32,686 nucleotides of DNA, from contig JACQGL010000187.1 of assembly GCA_016199525.1 (NCBI GenBank), positions 1 to 32,686 on the forward strand, read 5' to 3'. Position 1 is the stretch's first letter. Every line of letters starts with the position of its first letter. The notes below the pieces were generated by a model. That model did not search any database. It had not been told where the DNA came from and worked only from the letters and a program-made list of their open reading frames with translations. Origin of the DNA: Armatimonadota bacterium. GTDB taxonomy: Bacteria > Armatimonadota > SYMT01 > JACQGL01. Made by a program: the position numbers and the translations under genes. Positions 9,599 through 19,100 of the stretch are shown piece by piece.

Positions 9599-9676
9599 TG
9601 CGTGTTGGGCTTTGGGTGTCGAATAGAGCGCTGGCGTCCCCTATGGGCCGGACGGCCTATCGATAAAGCTCAGTCG

Positions 9677-9726
9677 CCGGGCCGGCTGCAAAGACTTTAC
9701 CTCGAAAAGCCGTAATGCCGGCCCGG
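9677..9726. repeat. 10-bp perfect inverted repeat enclosing a 30-nt loop, downstream of the 9788-10540 gene
   Basis: CCGGGCCGGC (9677-9686) and GCCGGCCCGG (9717-9726). Confidence 0.6.
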
Positions 9727-9787
9727 TCAACTGCAGCGCGTGGTTCGGCCATGCTAGTTGCAGCCCTGGAAATCAGTTCTGCGCCGG

Positions 9788-10540
9788 CTAGGGCTTCGCG
9801 AACACCTTCGCATCCAGCTTCTCGAAGAACTCCACCTCGGTCACCCTGGCATCGATCACCTTCTTGCCATCGCGAAGGGCAACGATCTTCTTGTAATGTT
9901 TGAGGCCGTCCATTTCTTGGTAGTTACTAAGGATGACGTCTTGCCGAACCTCCTTGCTCGACGATGGGTCCAGCACCCGCTGCTCTCGCTTCACCAGCAA
10001 TCCACTCGCCTTGTCGAAGTAAAGCTTCACATCCCGGTGCCCCTTGGACTTCACGAGCACGCCAACCGCAGGCTTTCCCTCGACCTTGATCTCATCGAGC
10101 ACGGAGAACTCGATGCCCTTCTCGCTCAAGAAGCCCAAGCGGTCCAGGTCCTCAGCATATTTCTGCTCTTTCATCTCGGCCAGGGCATCCTTGGGCATGT
10201 CTTGCACTTGGCCATCGGTCTGGATCCAACCCTTGTCGCCGTCGATGACCTGAGTCTGGGTGAACTTCTTGCCCATGAGCTGAAAAGTGGACTCGGTCTT
10301 GTATCGGTTGGGCATTTGCCAGGTGTCTTCAATGGTGAACGGGAGGTTGGGTTGGCCGGGGACCAAGTCAGTCGTGCCCTCGACCTTGATTCGCATCGTC
10401 CGGAGTTTGGCGATCTTCGCCTCCCCACCTTGGGCCTGGATGGCCTTTTCGACGATAGCGCGTGCCCCGTCTTGGGCAAAGGCGGCCGACGCGGCTACGA
10501 GCGGCCCACAAAGTACAAACGCCATGTGCATCTTCCGCAT
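9788..10540 (-). CDS. Secreted outer-membrane lipoprotein-sorting (LolA-like) family protein
   Basis: Signal peptide MRKMHMAFVLCGPLVAASAAFAQ; KAIQAQGGEAKIAKLRTMRIKVEG...DTWQMPNRYK...YFDKASGLLVKRE architecture. Confidence 0.75.
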   Translation of the reverse strand: MRKMHMAFVLCGPLVAASAAFAQDGARAIVEKAIQAQGGEAKIAKLRTMRIKVEGTTDLVPGQPNLPFTIEDTWQMPNRYKTESTFQLMGKKFTQTQVIDGDKGWIQTDGQVQDMPKDALAEMKEQKYAEDLDRLGFLSEKGIEFSVLDEIKVEGKPAVGVLVKSKGHRDVKLYFDKASGLLVKREQRVLDPSSSKEVRQDVILSNYQEMDGLKHYKKIVALRDGKKVIDARVTEVEFFEKLDAKVFAKP

Positions 10541-10586
10541 CGCATCTTCCCCACGATTGGCCGAACGAGCAAGTTAGGCGGCCGAC

Positions 10587-10808
10587 CTACTGCTGACGAG
10601 GTCGGCGAAGAACGAAGGTGACAACCGGCTCCTGGCTTCCGCAGCCGACCACCAGGAGCCCGTAGGAACTCGCATTCGATGAAACGACTTCCCACCCTTC
10701 GGCAACCAGTTCATTGACCGATTTCTCAACGGCAGACCAGTCGATCGACTGACCACCTCTGGTCATCTTTGGCACGCCCGAGAAGATCTTGTACCCGAAT
10801 TGCGCCAT
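10587..10808 (-). CDS. DUF4177-like small protein
   Basis: MAQFGYKIFSGVPKMTRGGQSIDWSAVEKSVNELVAEGWEVVSSNASSYG...VVTFVLRRPRQQ; Met at 10808. Confidence 0.6.
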   Translation of the reverse strand: MAQFGYKIFSGVPKMTRGGQSIDWSAVEKSVNELVAEGWEVVSSNASSYGLLVVGCGSQEPVVTFVLRRPRQQ

Positions 10809-10962
10809 CTTCGTCACCCCCACCGTCGCCGCCGAACTACTTATTTTGCCTCTACGGCCGTCGCGAGTGAGTGGTCCATTCGGCAAGTATCATGTGCACA
10901 CTCGGGGGTTTTTGGCCGCCGGATGTCGTCGGCTCTACCGCGACCAGCACTGCCACCAGCCT

Positions 10963-10982
10963 GCCCCGAAAGCCTTCGGGGC
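10963..10982. repeat. Palindrome variant GCCCCGAAAGCCTTCGGGGC, copy 2
   Basis: One substitution relative to the copies at 4383 and 12653; 8-bp stem remains. Confidence 0.8.
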
Positions 10983-11188
10983 CTGGCGTCCGCCGATTGC
11001 CAAAGGCTCCCCAACCTTACCGGATGCACCGTTAGATAGGCGACAGCCACCCTGCCGAGTGCTCTTTATCCTCTCTTACTATTTCTCTGAGGTCCCAGCC
11101 ATTTGAGGAGGACACAGGAGGGGCAAGATGCTGCACGGCAGTCGGTGATCTGGCCGGCCTGATAGTGGTCCCCAGCTGGAAAAACAGA

Positions 11189-11473
11189 TTACCGGCGCGT
11201 GGGAGGAGCGGCGGGCGGCGGGATGACTTCTCCGAACGATTCATCCGCGACCTCCTGCGCCGTTGCCACGAGTCGGGCTACCAGCTCGTCCCTGGCTGCC
11301 TCACCCTCGGGGAAATAGACCGCCAGCCGGCCCTCTCGCAGATAGACGGGGAAGGTGGCCACCACCCCGACATAGCCGACGATCGATCCCTCCGTGGGAT
11401 GCGCCACAGCAGCGGGCATGGACTGCCCGCCGGTGACGTCAATCAGTCGCGTTCGCTCGGCGTCGTTAGCCAA
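11189..11473 (-). CDS. 94-aa conserved-looking hypothetical protein with a TTG start
   Basis: AAAGGAGGGA SD (complement of 11481-11490) followed by 7 nt and TTG at 11473; product (M)ANDAERTRLIDVTGGQSMPAAVAHPTEGSIVGYVGVVATFPVYLREGRLAVYFPEGEAARDELVARL... Confidence 0.65.
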   Translation of the reverse strand: MANDAERTRLIDVTGGQSMPAAVAHPTEGSIVGYVGVVATFPVYLREGRLAVYFPEGEAARDELVARLVATAQEVADESFGEVIPPPAAPPTRR

Positions 11474-11842
11474 AACCGGTTCCCTCCTTTGCGAGCCGAA
11501 CGCGATCTGGCCGGAGAGGCAAATCACGCGTCCGGGCGATGCCGCGCCGCAGGCGCGCGGGCCGTGGGTGCCCGCGGAACGACGCTCGCCGCCCACAGGC
11601 TGTCCGGGCAAGGGCGGCAGGTCAGCCCATTATAGGGGCCGTCGCCGGATAGCGTCAACCGCGCCTCGCGCTCTGGAGTCTGCACCTGGATTTCAGACAG
11701 GAACTACTCTGTTCTCCGGAAAGGGCAGACCTTGAGGCGCCTGGTCTCCGCCACCCGAAGGAGGACCACGTCGCCGTTGCCGCGTACTGCATGGGTGAGC
11801 AGCGTTCGCCCGCGCCGGGCGCCACGACGGCTCCTGCTGACT

Positions 11843-12595
11843 ATGCCGACCTGGGATCCTGATCTCCTGGAATTTGAAGCCCGCATGGCGCGCCGTTACC
11901 GTTGGCTGTTCGCGAACTGGGAGCAGGCTGTTGCAAACGAGGGCCGCCGCCTGGACGCGCTCCTCCGTTCGCGAGGGGTAAGACGGGTGCTCGATGCTGC
12001 CTGCGGTGCGGGCAGGCAGGCGATTGCTCTGGCGGAGCACGGCTTCCCGGTGGTGGTAAGCGACATCTCGGTGGCGATGCTGGCGGCCACCCGTGCTGAA
12101 GCAGCCCGACGCGGACTGCGGATCGACTACTGTGCCGCCGATTTCCGCGCCCTGCCGTTCTTTGGCGCCGCGTTTGATGCGGCGCTCTGCTGCGGGAACT
12201 CTCTGGCCCACTGCCTTACGAACGAGCAGCTCCGCGCCGCCCTGGTAGGCTTCCGACGAGCTGTGCACTGCGGGGGTATCCTGGTAGCGGACCTCCGCAA
12301 CTACGAGCCGATCCTGCGGAACCGCCCGCGCTTTCACTTCCGCCAGATGCACGAGCGTCCCGAGGGGCGCCTGCTGGTATTCGACGTGTGGGATTACCAC
12401 GCCGATGGGACACTGACGTTCAACGTCTTTTTCGTCGAAGAGGGCCCAGAGGGATGGACCACGGAATGCCTGTCCACGCTCCAGGCCCCGCACCTGCCGG
12501 AAGCGTTTGCATCCGCGCTGCGCGAAGCGGGTTTTGAACCGGAGGATCTACGTGTCACCAACGCGTGGGTAGAGGTGGTAGCAGTGGCGGTGTGA
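11843..12595 (+). CDS. Class I SAM-dependent methyltransferase (glycine N-methyltransferase-like)
   Basis: VLDAACGAGRQAIALAEHGFPVVVSDIS (motif I), YCAADFRALPFFGAAFDAALCCGNSLAHC. Confidence 0.85.
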   Translation: MPTWDPDLLEFEARMARRYRWLFANWEQAVANEGRRLDALLRSRGVRRVLDAACGAGRQAIALAEHGFPVVVSDISVAMLAATRAEAARRGLRIDYCAADFRALPFFGAAFDAALCCGNSLAHCLTNEQLRAALVGFRRAVHCGGILVADLRNYEPILRNRPRFHFRQMHERPEGRLLVFDVWDYHADGTLTFNVFFVEEGPEGWTTECLSTLQAPHLPEAFASALREAGFEPEDLRVTNAWVEVVAVAV

Positions 12596-12596
12596 G

Positions 12597-12616
12597 AAGG
12601 TGGTGTCGGGCACCTT
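12597..12616. repeat. Small hairpin AAGGTG-GTGTCGGG-CACCTT
   Basis: Immediately follows the methyltransferase stop; 6-bp arms. Confidence 0.5.
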
Positions 12617-12652
12617 ACCCGGGCCATCGCAGGCCAGGGGGCATTCCGATTC

Positions 12653-12672
12653 GCCCCGAAAGCTTTCGGGGC
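12653..12672. repeat. 20-bp perfect palindrome GCCCCGAAAGCTTTCGGGGC, copy 3 (22 bp with outer C/G pair)
   Basis: Identical to 4383-4402. Confidence 0.85.
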
Positions 12673-12742
12673 GGCCCTGCGGCGCGCACCTTTTTGAGAG
12701 CGCGGTGGGCGCTTTTGCCATCCAGACCACCGGGGAGCGGCG

Positions 12743-13282
12743 ATGTCTGAACGAAGCCCCGAATGGGGGACCAACGTGCGACTTGCACTGGCGCTGATCG
12801 CCAGTGCTCTTACCTATGGCGGCGCGTCCATTGTGGCGATGAAGCTGGCCGCCGCAATGGACCTGCTGGAGTTCGTTGCTGTGCCCATCCGGTGGCTGGC
12901 AGAGCACCGGCTCATCACTGCCATCACGATGGCGGGCTTCTGGTTGCTGGCCGGGATCCTGCTGGCGACCAGCCGGCTGGGGAAGGCAACGCGGCACGGC
13001 CGGCGTGTGCGATTTGCCTCGCTGCTGTGGGCAAACATCGTCGCCGGCCTGGCAGTCGGGCTGGCGGAGGCAGGCGCGCTATCTCTCCTGCGGCTGGGCC
13101 GCGGTATCGCCGATCCGACCCCCGCGGAGATCGTCTACTTTCCGCAGGAAATCCTCAGCGGCACTGTCGGGTGGTTCCTGGGATCGCTCCCTGTGTTGTT
13201 GCCCTGGTGTGTGCTGCTGGGGATCGTCAATGCGCACCTGTTGGACCCGATGCAGTCGGGATGGCGGCTATGGAGGCGCTGA
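12743..13282 (+). CDS. Hypothetical polytopic membrane protein (179 aa)
   Basis: Several hydrophobic segments; GGGGAG SD-like sequence upstream of ATG. Confidence 0.7.
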   Translation: MSERSPEWGTNVRLALALIASALTYGGASIVAMKLAAAMDLLEFVAVPIRWLAEHRLITAITMAGFWLLAGILLATSRLGKATRHGRRVRFASLLWANIVAGLAVGLAEAGALSLLRLGRGIADPTPAEIVYFPQEILSGTVGWFLGSLPVLLPWCVLLGIVNAHLLDPMQSGWRLWRR

Positions 13283-13396
13283 TGGCGGCGGCGCTGCATT
13301 ACCGCGGAATGCATCTTTACCGTCGCCGGCGGCCGCTCTTTCTCGGCCTCATCCCATAGAACCGGTCCAATCAGGGTAAGAGGCGGGACCAGGACG

Positions 13397-15094
13397 GTGC
13401 TTCCTAAACCGGTGTCTATCGCCACGCCTCGCAAGACCCTTCGCAGGCCCTCCGCGCGCGCACGGGCGCTACGATATCGCCGCAGGGTGTGGGTGGCGCT
13501 CGTGGTGGCCGCGTGCCTGGCGTGCACCACGGTCCCCTATCTCTACGGCTGGTCGGTAACGCCACCGGGCAGGGTGTTCACCTGGACCCCCACCCTGAAC
13601 GGCGCGGACGCCTGCACCTACCTGGCGCACATCGCCCAGGTAGTCGCCGGCCGGGTGCTGGTGGATGACCCGTTCACTTCCGAGCCTCATCCACCCCGGC
13701 TGCTGATGCCGCAGGTCCTGGCGCTGGGCTGGCTGGCGCGGGGGACGGGGATCGGCCCCGTGGCCGCCTACCAGATCGGCCGGCTGGCGAGCGGAACGCT
13801 GCTGCTGCTTGCTGGCTACTGGCTCGCCTGCTGTCTGCTGCCTACGGGACGGCAGCGGCGGCTGGCTCTCCTGCTGCTCGCCTTCTCGGGCGGCCTGTCA
13901 TTTTACCTGGAGGGGGGCGCGGACCTGGGCTTGCTGCCACACAGACTTCGGGAGACGGCGGATGCCGTTATCCCGGAGAGCAACACGTTCCATAGCATTC
14001 ACAACCTGCCGCACCTGTCCCTCTCCGCAGCGCTAATGACGGGGATCTTCGCCTGCTTCCTGGAGCACCGTCGGCGCCCCGCTCGTGGCTGGCTCGGGCT
14101 GATCGCGGTGCAGGCCCTGCTCCTGGTCCTCACCCATCCGTGGGACCTCGTGCCGATCGTGGCGGTAGCGGCGGCAATGGTGGCGCTTGAAGGGATAAGA
14201 AGGGGTCTGCCGACGCGCCCCCTGGCCGCTCTGGGGGCGGTGCTGGCCGGAGCGGCCCCCGGGGGCGTGTACTATGCGTGGGTGACAGCGACAGAGCCGG
14301 TGTACCGCGCCCTCACCCGCGACGCGCTGGCGGTGCGGCCCGCGTGGGTGTACGGGGGCGGCTTTGCGCCGCTGTTGCTCCTGGCGACGGGGCTGGTGGC
14401 CGTGCCGGGCCGGCAGCGGCGTTTGGGTCGGCTGGCGCTGCCGCTGCTCTGGGTGGTAGCCGTGGCCTTCTTCCTCACCGACGCTGTGGATATCAACGGC
14501 AAGCAGAACCGGCTGGTGGGCGGGGTGCACGTGGCCTTAGCGATCCTGGCGGCAGCGGGGCTGGATGCGGCACTACGATCCAGACCCTGCCGCCGCCTGC
14601 TGGCGTGCTTTCCGCGGCCTGGGGTGGCGCGCGCCGTGCTGGCGGGGCTGGCGGTGCTGCTGGCATCCCCGAGCAGCTACGCCCTCATCGCACGGCAGAT
14701 TACCTGGTACGACAGCGGCGCCTGGGTTGCGCATTACCACCCGCGCGCCCTGCACGCCGCCGCCGCCTGGCTGCGTGGCCACGCGGGAGATGGGGACCTG
14801 GTCCTGGCAGGTCCGCAGGCGGGGGCCTGGCTGCCGGTCCTCTCGCTGAACCGCACCTACTACGGGCACTGGCACTTCACCCTGGACCGCGCGCGCAAAG
14901 AGCGAGCGCTAGCACGGTTCTTCTTCGCCCCGTGGGCGATGGGAGCAAGGAAGGATTGGCTTCGCCGCCAGGGGATTCGCTATGTCCTCTGGTGGCCCGG
15001 AGAGTGGCCCCTTCCACCCCCGCCTCTGAGCGAGCCAGGGCTGAGCGAGCGCTGGCGATCCGCAGAGATGGTGCTCTACGAAGTGGGGGAGTGA
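13397..15094 (+). CDS. Polytopic membrane protein, GT-C glycosyltransferase-like
   Basis: Many TM segments; N-terminal TPTLNGADACTYLAHIAQVVAGRVLVDDPFTSEPHP resembles the first extracytoplasmic loop of GT-C-like proteins; GTG start. Confidence 0.7.
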   Translation: MLPKPVSIATPRKTLRRPSARARALRYRRRVWVALVVAACLACTTVPYLYGWSVTPPGRVFTWTPTLNGADACTYLAHIAQVVAGRVLVDDPFTSEPHPPRLLMPQVLALGWLARGTGIGPVAAYQIGRLASGTLLLLAGYWLACCLLPTGRQRRLALLLLAFSGGLSFYLEGGADLGLLPHRLRETADAVIPESNTFHSIHNLPHLSLSAALMTGIFACFLEHRRRPARGWLGLIAVQALLLVLTHPWDLVPIVAVAAAMVALEGIRRGLPTRPLAALGAVLAGAAPGGVYYAWVTATEPVYRALTRDALAVRPAWVYGGGFAPLLLLATGLVAVPGRQRRLGRLALPLLWVVAVAFFLTDAVDINGKQNRLVGGVHVALAILAAAGLDAALRSRPCRRLLACFPRPGVARAVLAGLAVLLASPSSYALIARQITWYDSGAWVAHYHPRALHAAAAWLRGHAGDGDLVLAGPQAGAWLPVLSLNRTYYGHWHFTLDRARKERALARFFFAPWAMGARKDWLRRQGIRYVLWWPGEWPLPPPPLSEPGLSERWRSAEMVLYEVGE

Positions 15095-15119
15095 CCGCGC
15101 GGTTGCCCCTCGGGGCCTC

Positions 15120-16295
15120 TCACTGCCTTACGCGCCGTACCGTGGCCGTGGCGCAGGCGGCGATCCCCTCCCCGCGCCCTACGAAGCCCAGGCCCTCGTT
15201 CGTGGTCGCCTTGATACTCACTCGCCCGGCGTCGATGCCCAGGGCGGCGGTGATTCGCTCCCGCATCGAGTCCACATAGGGGCGGATTTTCGGCGACTCT
15301 GCCAGCAGCATCGCGTCCACGTTGACCACCCCCCAGCCGCTCTGTGCCAGCTTGCCGCCCACGTCGCGGAGCAGCTCGATGCTGGCGATGCCCGCGTAGC
15401 GCGGGTCCGTATTCGGGTAGTGCAAGCCGATGTCTCCCAGAGCGGCGGCGCCCAGGAGGGCGTCGCAGATGGCGTGCAAGAGCACGTCCGCGTCCGAGTG
15501 ACCCACCAGACCGCGAGGATGGGGAATCGGCACGCCGCCCAGGAAGAGGAGCCGCCCCTCGGCGAAGCGGTGTGCATCGTAGCCGAAGCCGGTGCGCATC
15601 TCGCCGGCGGCTCTCAAGAGAATTTCAGATGCCCGCGTCAGGTCTTCGGGGACAGTCACTTTCAGATTATCCGGATCCCCGGGCACCAGACGCACGGGAT
15701 AGCCCAGCCGTCGGACCAGCGTGGCATCGTCGGTAACTGGCCCGGTGTAGGAATCGAACCGCGCGTAGGCATCCAGGATCCACTCTCTCCGGAAGACCTG
15801 CGGGGTCTGGACGGTATAGAGGGAAGTACGATCCACCCAGTCGCCCACGCAGGCATCCTGTGCCCGCACGATGGTGTCGGAGATGGGCAGGGCGGGGATC
15901 GCGGCGCCGCTCTCCCGCGCGGCGGAGAGCAGCCTCTCCACCAGGGCGAGGGTAAGTAGCGGGCGAGCTCCATCATGGATGGCCACCAGCTCGGCGGCAG
16001 CGTCCACCTGGGCCAGGCCGGCGCGAACGCTGTCGTAGCGTTCCACGCCTCCCTCGCAGACCCGCCACTCCCGGCCCGGTTGGGGTGTCAGCACCTCCTC
16101 CGCCAGTGCCCGGGCGCGCTCCAGGTCTGCCTGTGCGGCAACGAGGACAAACTGAGTGATGTGGGAACAGGCGCCGAGGGCACCTAGGGACCACTCGAGG
16201 ACCGACCGACCAGCGAGGCGGGCGAATACCTTGTTTTCGCCGCCGCCAAAGCGTCTCGCCTGTCCGGCAGCGACAATGACCGCCGCGACGCTCAT
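15120..16295 (-). CDS. ispDF: Bifunctional 2-C-methyl-D-erythritol 4-phosphate cytidylyltransferase / 2,4-cyclodiphosphate synthase
   Basis: Isp[45 protein letters not shown]; Isp[62 protein letters not shown]. Confidence 0.95.
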   Translation of the reverse strand: MSVAAVIVAAGQARRFGGGENKVFARLAGRSVLEWSLGALGACSHITQFVLVAAQADLERARALAEEVLTPQPGREWRVCEGGVERYDSVRAGLAQVDAAAELVAIHDGARPLLTLALVERLLSAARESGAAIPALPISDTIVRAQDACVGDWVDRTSLYTVQTPQVFRREWILDAYARFDSYTGPVTDDATLVRRLGYPVRLVPGDPDNLKVTVPEDLTRASEILLRAAGEMRTGFGYDAHRFAEGRLLFLGGVPIPHPRGLVGHSDADVLLHAICDALLGAAALGDIGLHYPNTDPRYAGIASIELLRDVGGKLAQSGWGVVNVDAMLLAESPKIRPYVDSMRERITAALGIDAGRVSIKATTNEGLGFVGRGEGIAACATATVRRVRQ

Positions 16296-17632
16296 CAGGT
16301 GGGGGTGCGGCCACGGCGGGCGCGCGCGGCCGGGGAATAGGCGTGCAGGTTGCGATCCATCAGATCCTGTTCCGCTTCGGCCAGGTCGCGAAGAGCGCCA
16401 AAGATCATCTTACCGGCCACCGTCTGGATGACACTGCCCACGGCGACGGTTACCGTCTCGCCGATGAAACGCTTGCCATTTTCGATGACCACCATGGTGC
16501 CGTCATCCAGATAGGCGATCCCCTGGTTCGGTTCCCGCCCCTCCTTGATCACCCGCACCTCGAACTCCTCACCGGGCATCACCACGGGCTTCAAGGCGTT
16601 TGCCAGCTCGTTGACGTTGAGGACGGCCACCCCTTGCAGTTCGGAGACCTTGTTCAGATTATAGTCGTTAGTAACAATCTGGCCACCCAGTGCTTTCGCC
16701 AGCCGCACCAGGCGCGCGTCCACCAACTCGCCCGGCTGCTCAACGGCCATATGATCGAGGCTGCGTACGACGAGCGGCAGCTCTTTCTGCATCTGGTTGA
16801 GGATATCCAGCCCTCGCCGGCCGCGGGCGCGCTTGAGCTGCTCCGCAGAGTCGGCGATTTGCTGGAGCTCGTCCAGGACGAAGCCCGGCACGTAGATTGT
16901 GCCCTGGATAAAACCGGCCCGGCAGATGTCGGCGATGCGCCCGTCGATGATAACGTTGGTATCAAGAAGCTTGCTGTTCGCCATATCGGGCCCTTGATCT
17001 ACCTGGGCAGGGGCTCCGTAGGGCGGTAGGAGGCGGCGCAGCTCTGTCTTCATGCTGAGCGCCCCCTGGGTGGAGAGGTAGAGAAGGACGAACCCAGTTA
17101 CCACCACCAGGACCGAGCCGATCCACGGCTCCGGGTTCAGCTGATTGATCACCGGGGTAACCAGCGCGGTGAACACGATACCCAGCAGAGCCCCAAAGAA
17201 CAGCGCCATCTTATCGTCGGAGGGCATCTGCTCCAGGCTCTCGGTGAACACCACCAGTTGGGTGAACACGAACTTGAAGGCCATCACTCCGGCGAGCATG
17301 CCGATGACCGTGAAGCCCAGCTTGCTGAGATCGTCCAGTGGCCCCGGCAAATCTACCGGTCCGCGACCTGGAGCCCGCCCTCCTCCAGACTCTGAACCAT
17401 CGGAAGGGAGACGCTCGCCTGCCCCCTGATCGCTGCCAGGCATAGGCACAGAAGCCGATCCGTCTGTCGCAGTGGGTCTATCAAAGCGGACGAGGACGAG
17501 GCGGACATACTCCTCGCCGACTTTGTAACCGAGAAAGCCGCCAATAGTAACCAATGCGATAAGCAGTACGGCGCGCAACACGGTCACCACTCCTGCTGCT
17601 CCTGACCGGGTCTGTTTCAGATCTGTAGACAC
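16295..17632 (-). CDS. Membrane-anchored PIN/TRAM-domain protein (YacL-like)
   Basis: N-terminal TM segments, PIN motifs [15 protein letters not shown] / [10 protein letters not shown] / [12 protein letters not shown]-terminal TRAM-like [35 protein letters not shown]. Confidence 0.92.
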   Translation of the reverse strand: MSTDLKQTRSGAAGVVTVLRAVLLIALVTIGGFLGYKVGEEYVRLVLVRFDRPTATDGSASVPMPGSDQGAGERLPSDGSESGGGRAPGRGPVDLPGPLDDLSKLGFTVIGMLAGVMAFKFVFTQLVVFTESLEQMPSDDKMALFFGALLGIVFTALVTPVINQLNPEPWIGSVLVVVTGFVLLYLSTQGALSMKTELRRLLPPYGAPAQVDQGPDMANSKLLDTNVIIDGRIADICRAGFIQGTIYVPGFVLDELQQIADSAEQLKRARGRRGLDILNQMQKELPLVVRSLDHMAVEQPGELVDARLVRLAKALGGQIVTNDYNLNKVSELQGVAVLNVNELANALKPVVMPGEEFEVRVIKEGREPNQGIAYLDDGTMVVIENGKRFIGETVTVAVGSVIQTVAGKMIFGALRDLAEAEQDLMDRNLHAYSPAARARRGRTPT

Positions 17633-17927
17633 GGGAGGGACCCCTTTTCCGCGCCTCCGGAGGGTTCATTGGCTCGTGGAGGGCTGGTCTTCGGCCTATC
17701 GGGTAGAGCCGCACGGGTCTTGCCCGCCATCGCGATCACGAGAAGAGGACCGGCGCTGCACCGCGACCGACTGACGTCTCGTCGGTACTATACTATTTAG
17801 TATTCCGAAAGACCCAGGAGGTTCCTCCAGCTGACTAACGGCAAGACACCACAGAGAGACTCGCTCGCCCGCCGAGGTGGGCAGAGGGCGCATCGGCAGG
17901 CCAGAGGCGCTCAGCCCGGGAATCTGG

Positions 17928-19100
17928 CTACCGATCAACCTCGCCCAGGACGATGTCGATGCTCCCCAGGATGGCCACCGTATCGGCCACCTTCCAGCCC
18001 CTTACCATATGCGGGAGCGCCTGGAGGTGGATGAATGAGGGCGGGCGGATCTTGAACCGGTAAGGGTTAGCCGTGCCATCACTCACCAGGAAGCCTCCCA
18101 GAGCGCCGCGCGGGCTCTCGATCCACGTAAAGGCCTCACCTTTCGGAGGCCGGATCGTTTTCGGGGTTTTCCCTACGATCTCCCCTTCGGGCAGCTGGTC
18201 AAGCGCCTGACGCACGATGCGGACGCTCTGCCGAATCTCTTCCACCCGCACCAGATAACGACCCAGGCAATCGCACTTGTCCGAAGTGGGGATATCGAAT
18301 TCGAACCGGTCATAAACAGAATACGGATTTGCCTGCCGGATATCCAGCGGAATTCCGGAACCGCGGAGGATGGGACCGGTGCACCCGTAATCGACGGCAA
18401 CCTCAGGCTCCAGGATGCCCACCCCCTGTGTTCGGAGCAGAAAGATCTCGTTTCCGGTGAGCAGGATGTCGTTCTCGCCCGTAGTGCGCAACACGTCGTC
18501 CAGCACGCTGCGGCACCGCTCCACCCAGCCGGGGGGAAGGTCGTAGCCCACCCCTCCAATCCGCATGTAAGAGTAGGTCAAGCGCGCGCCGCAGAGCATC
18601 TCGAACAGGTCGAGAATCTTCTCCCGCTCGCGGAAGCAGTAGAGGAAGACCGTCATTGCGCCCACATCGAGGCCGAACGCGCCCCACCACAGCAGGTGGC
18701 TGGCAATCCGGTTCAACTCCAGGACGATCACGCGCAGGTAATCTGCCCGTGCAGGAATCTCCAGGCCCATCATCTTCTCAACGCACTGGCACCAGATCTG
18801 GTTGTTGCCCATCGCGTTGAGATAATCCCAGCGGTCGGTCTGCGTGATGTACTGGGGGTAGGTGTGGCGCTCCGCCAGCTTCTCGGAGGCGCGGTGCAGG
18901 TAGCCAATGTGCGGCACCACGTCCTTAACGATCTCACCGTCCAGGGTCAGCATCAGGCGCAACACCCCGTGCGTGGAGGGGTGCTGCGGACCCATGTTGA
19001 TCCGGACGTCTTCCGTCCGCAGGGTGGTGGGCTCGCTCTCTTCGTCCAGTGCCGTTTGGAGGTGGGGCGGTAGCGGTTCGTGCTCGAGCTTGATGGACAT
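17928..19100 (-). CDS. nuoD: NADH-quinone oxidoreductase subunit D
   Basis: RINMGPQHPSTHGVLRLMLTLDGE, HIGYLHRASEKLAE, DPxxG-type C-terminus DIVLGEVDR. Confidence 0.97.
   Translation of the reverse strand: MSIKLEHEPLPPHLQTALDEESEPTTLRTEDVRINMGPQHPSTHGVLRLMLTLDGEIVKDVVPHIGYLHRASEKLAERHTYPQYITQTDRWDYLNAMGNNQIWCQCVEKMMGLEIPARADYLRVIVLELNRIASHLLWWGAFGLDVGAMTVFLYCFREREKILDLFEMLCGARLTYSYMRIGGVGYDLPPGWVERCRSVLDDVLRTTGENDILLTGNEIFLLRTQGVGILEPEVAVDYGCTGPILRGSGIPLDIRQANPYSVYDRFEFDIPTSDKCDCLGRYLVRVEEIRQSVRIVRQALDQLPEGEIVGKTPKTIRPPKGEAFTWIESPRGALGGFLVSDGTANPYRFKIRPPSFIHLQALPHMVRGWKVADTVAILGSIDIVLGEVDR

Noticed and set aside
17696-17938. 80-aa minus-strand ORF between nuoD and the PIN/TRAM gene
   Set aside because: Overlaps the nuoD 3' end and has no recognisable motif; does not resemble NuoE.
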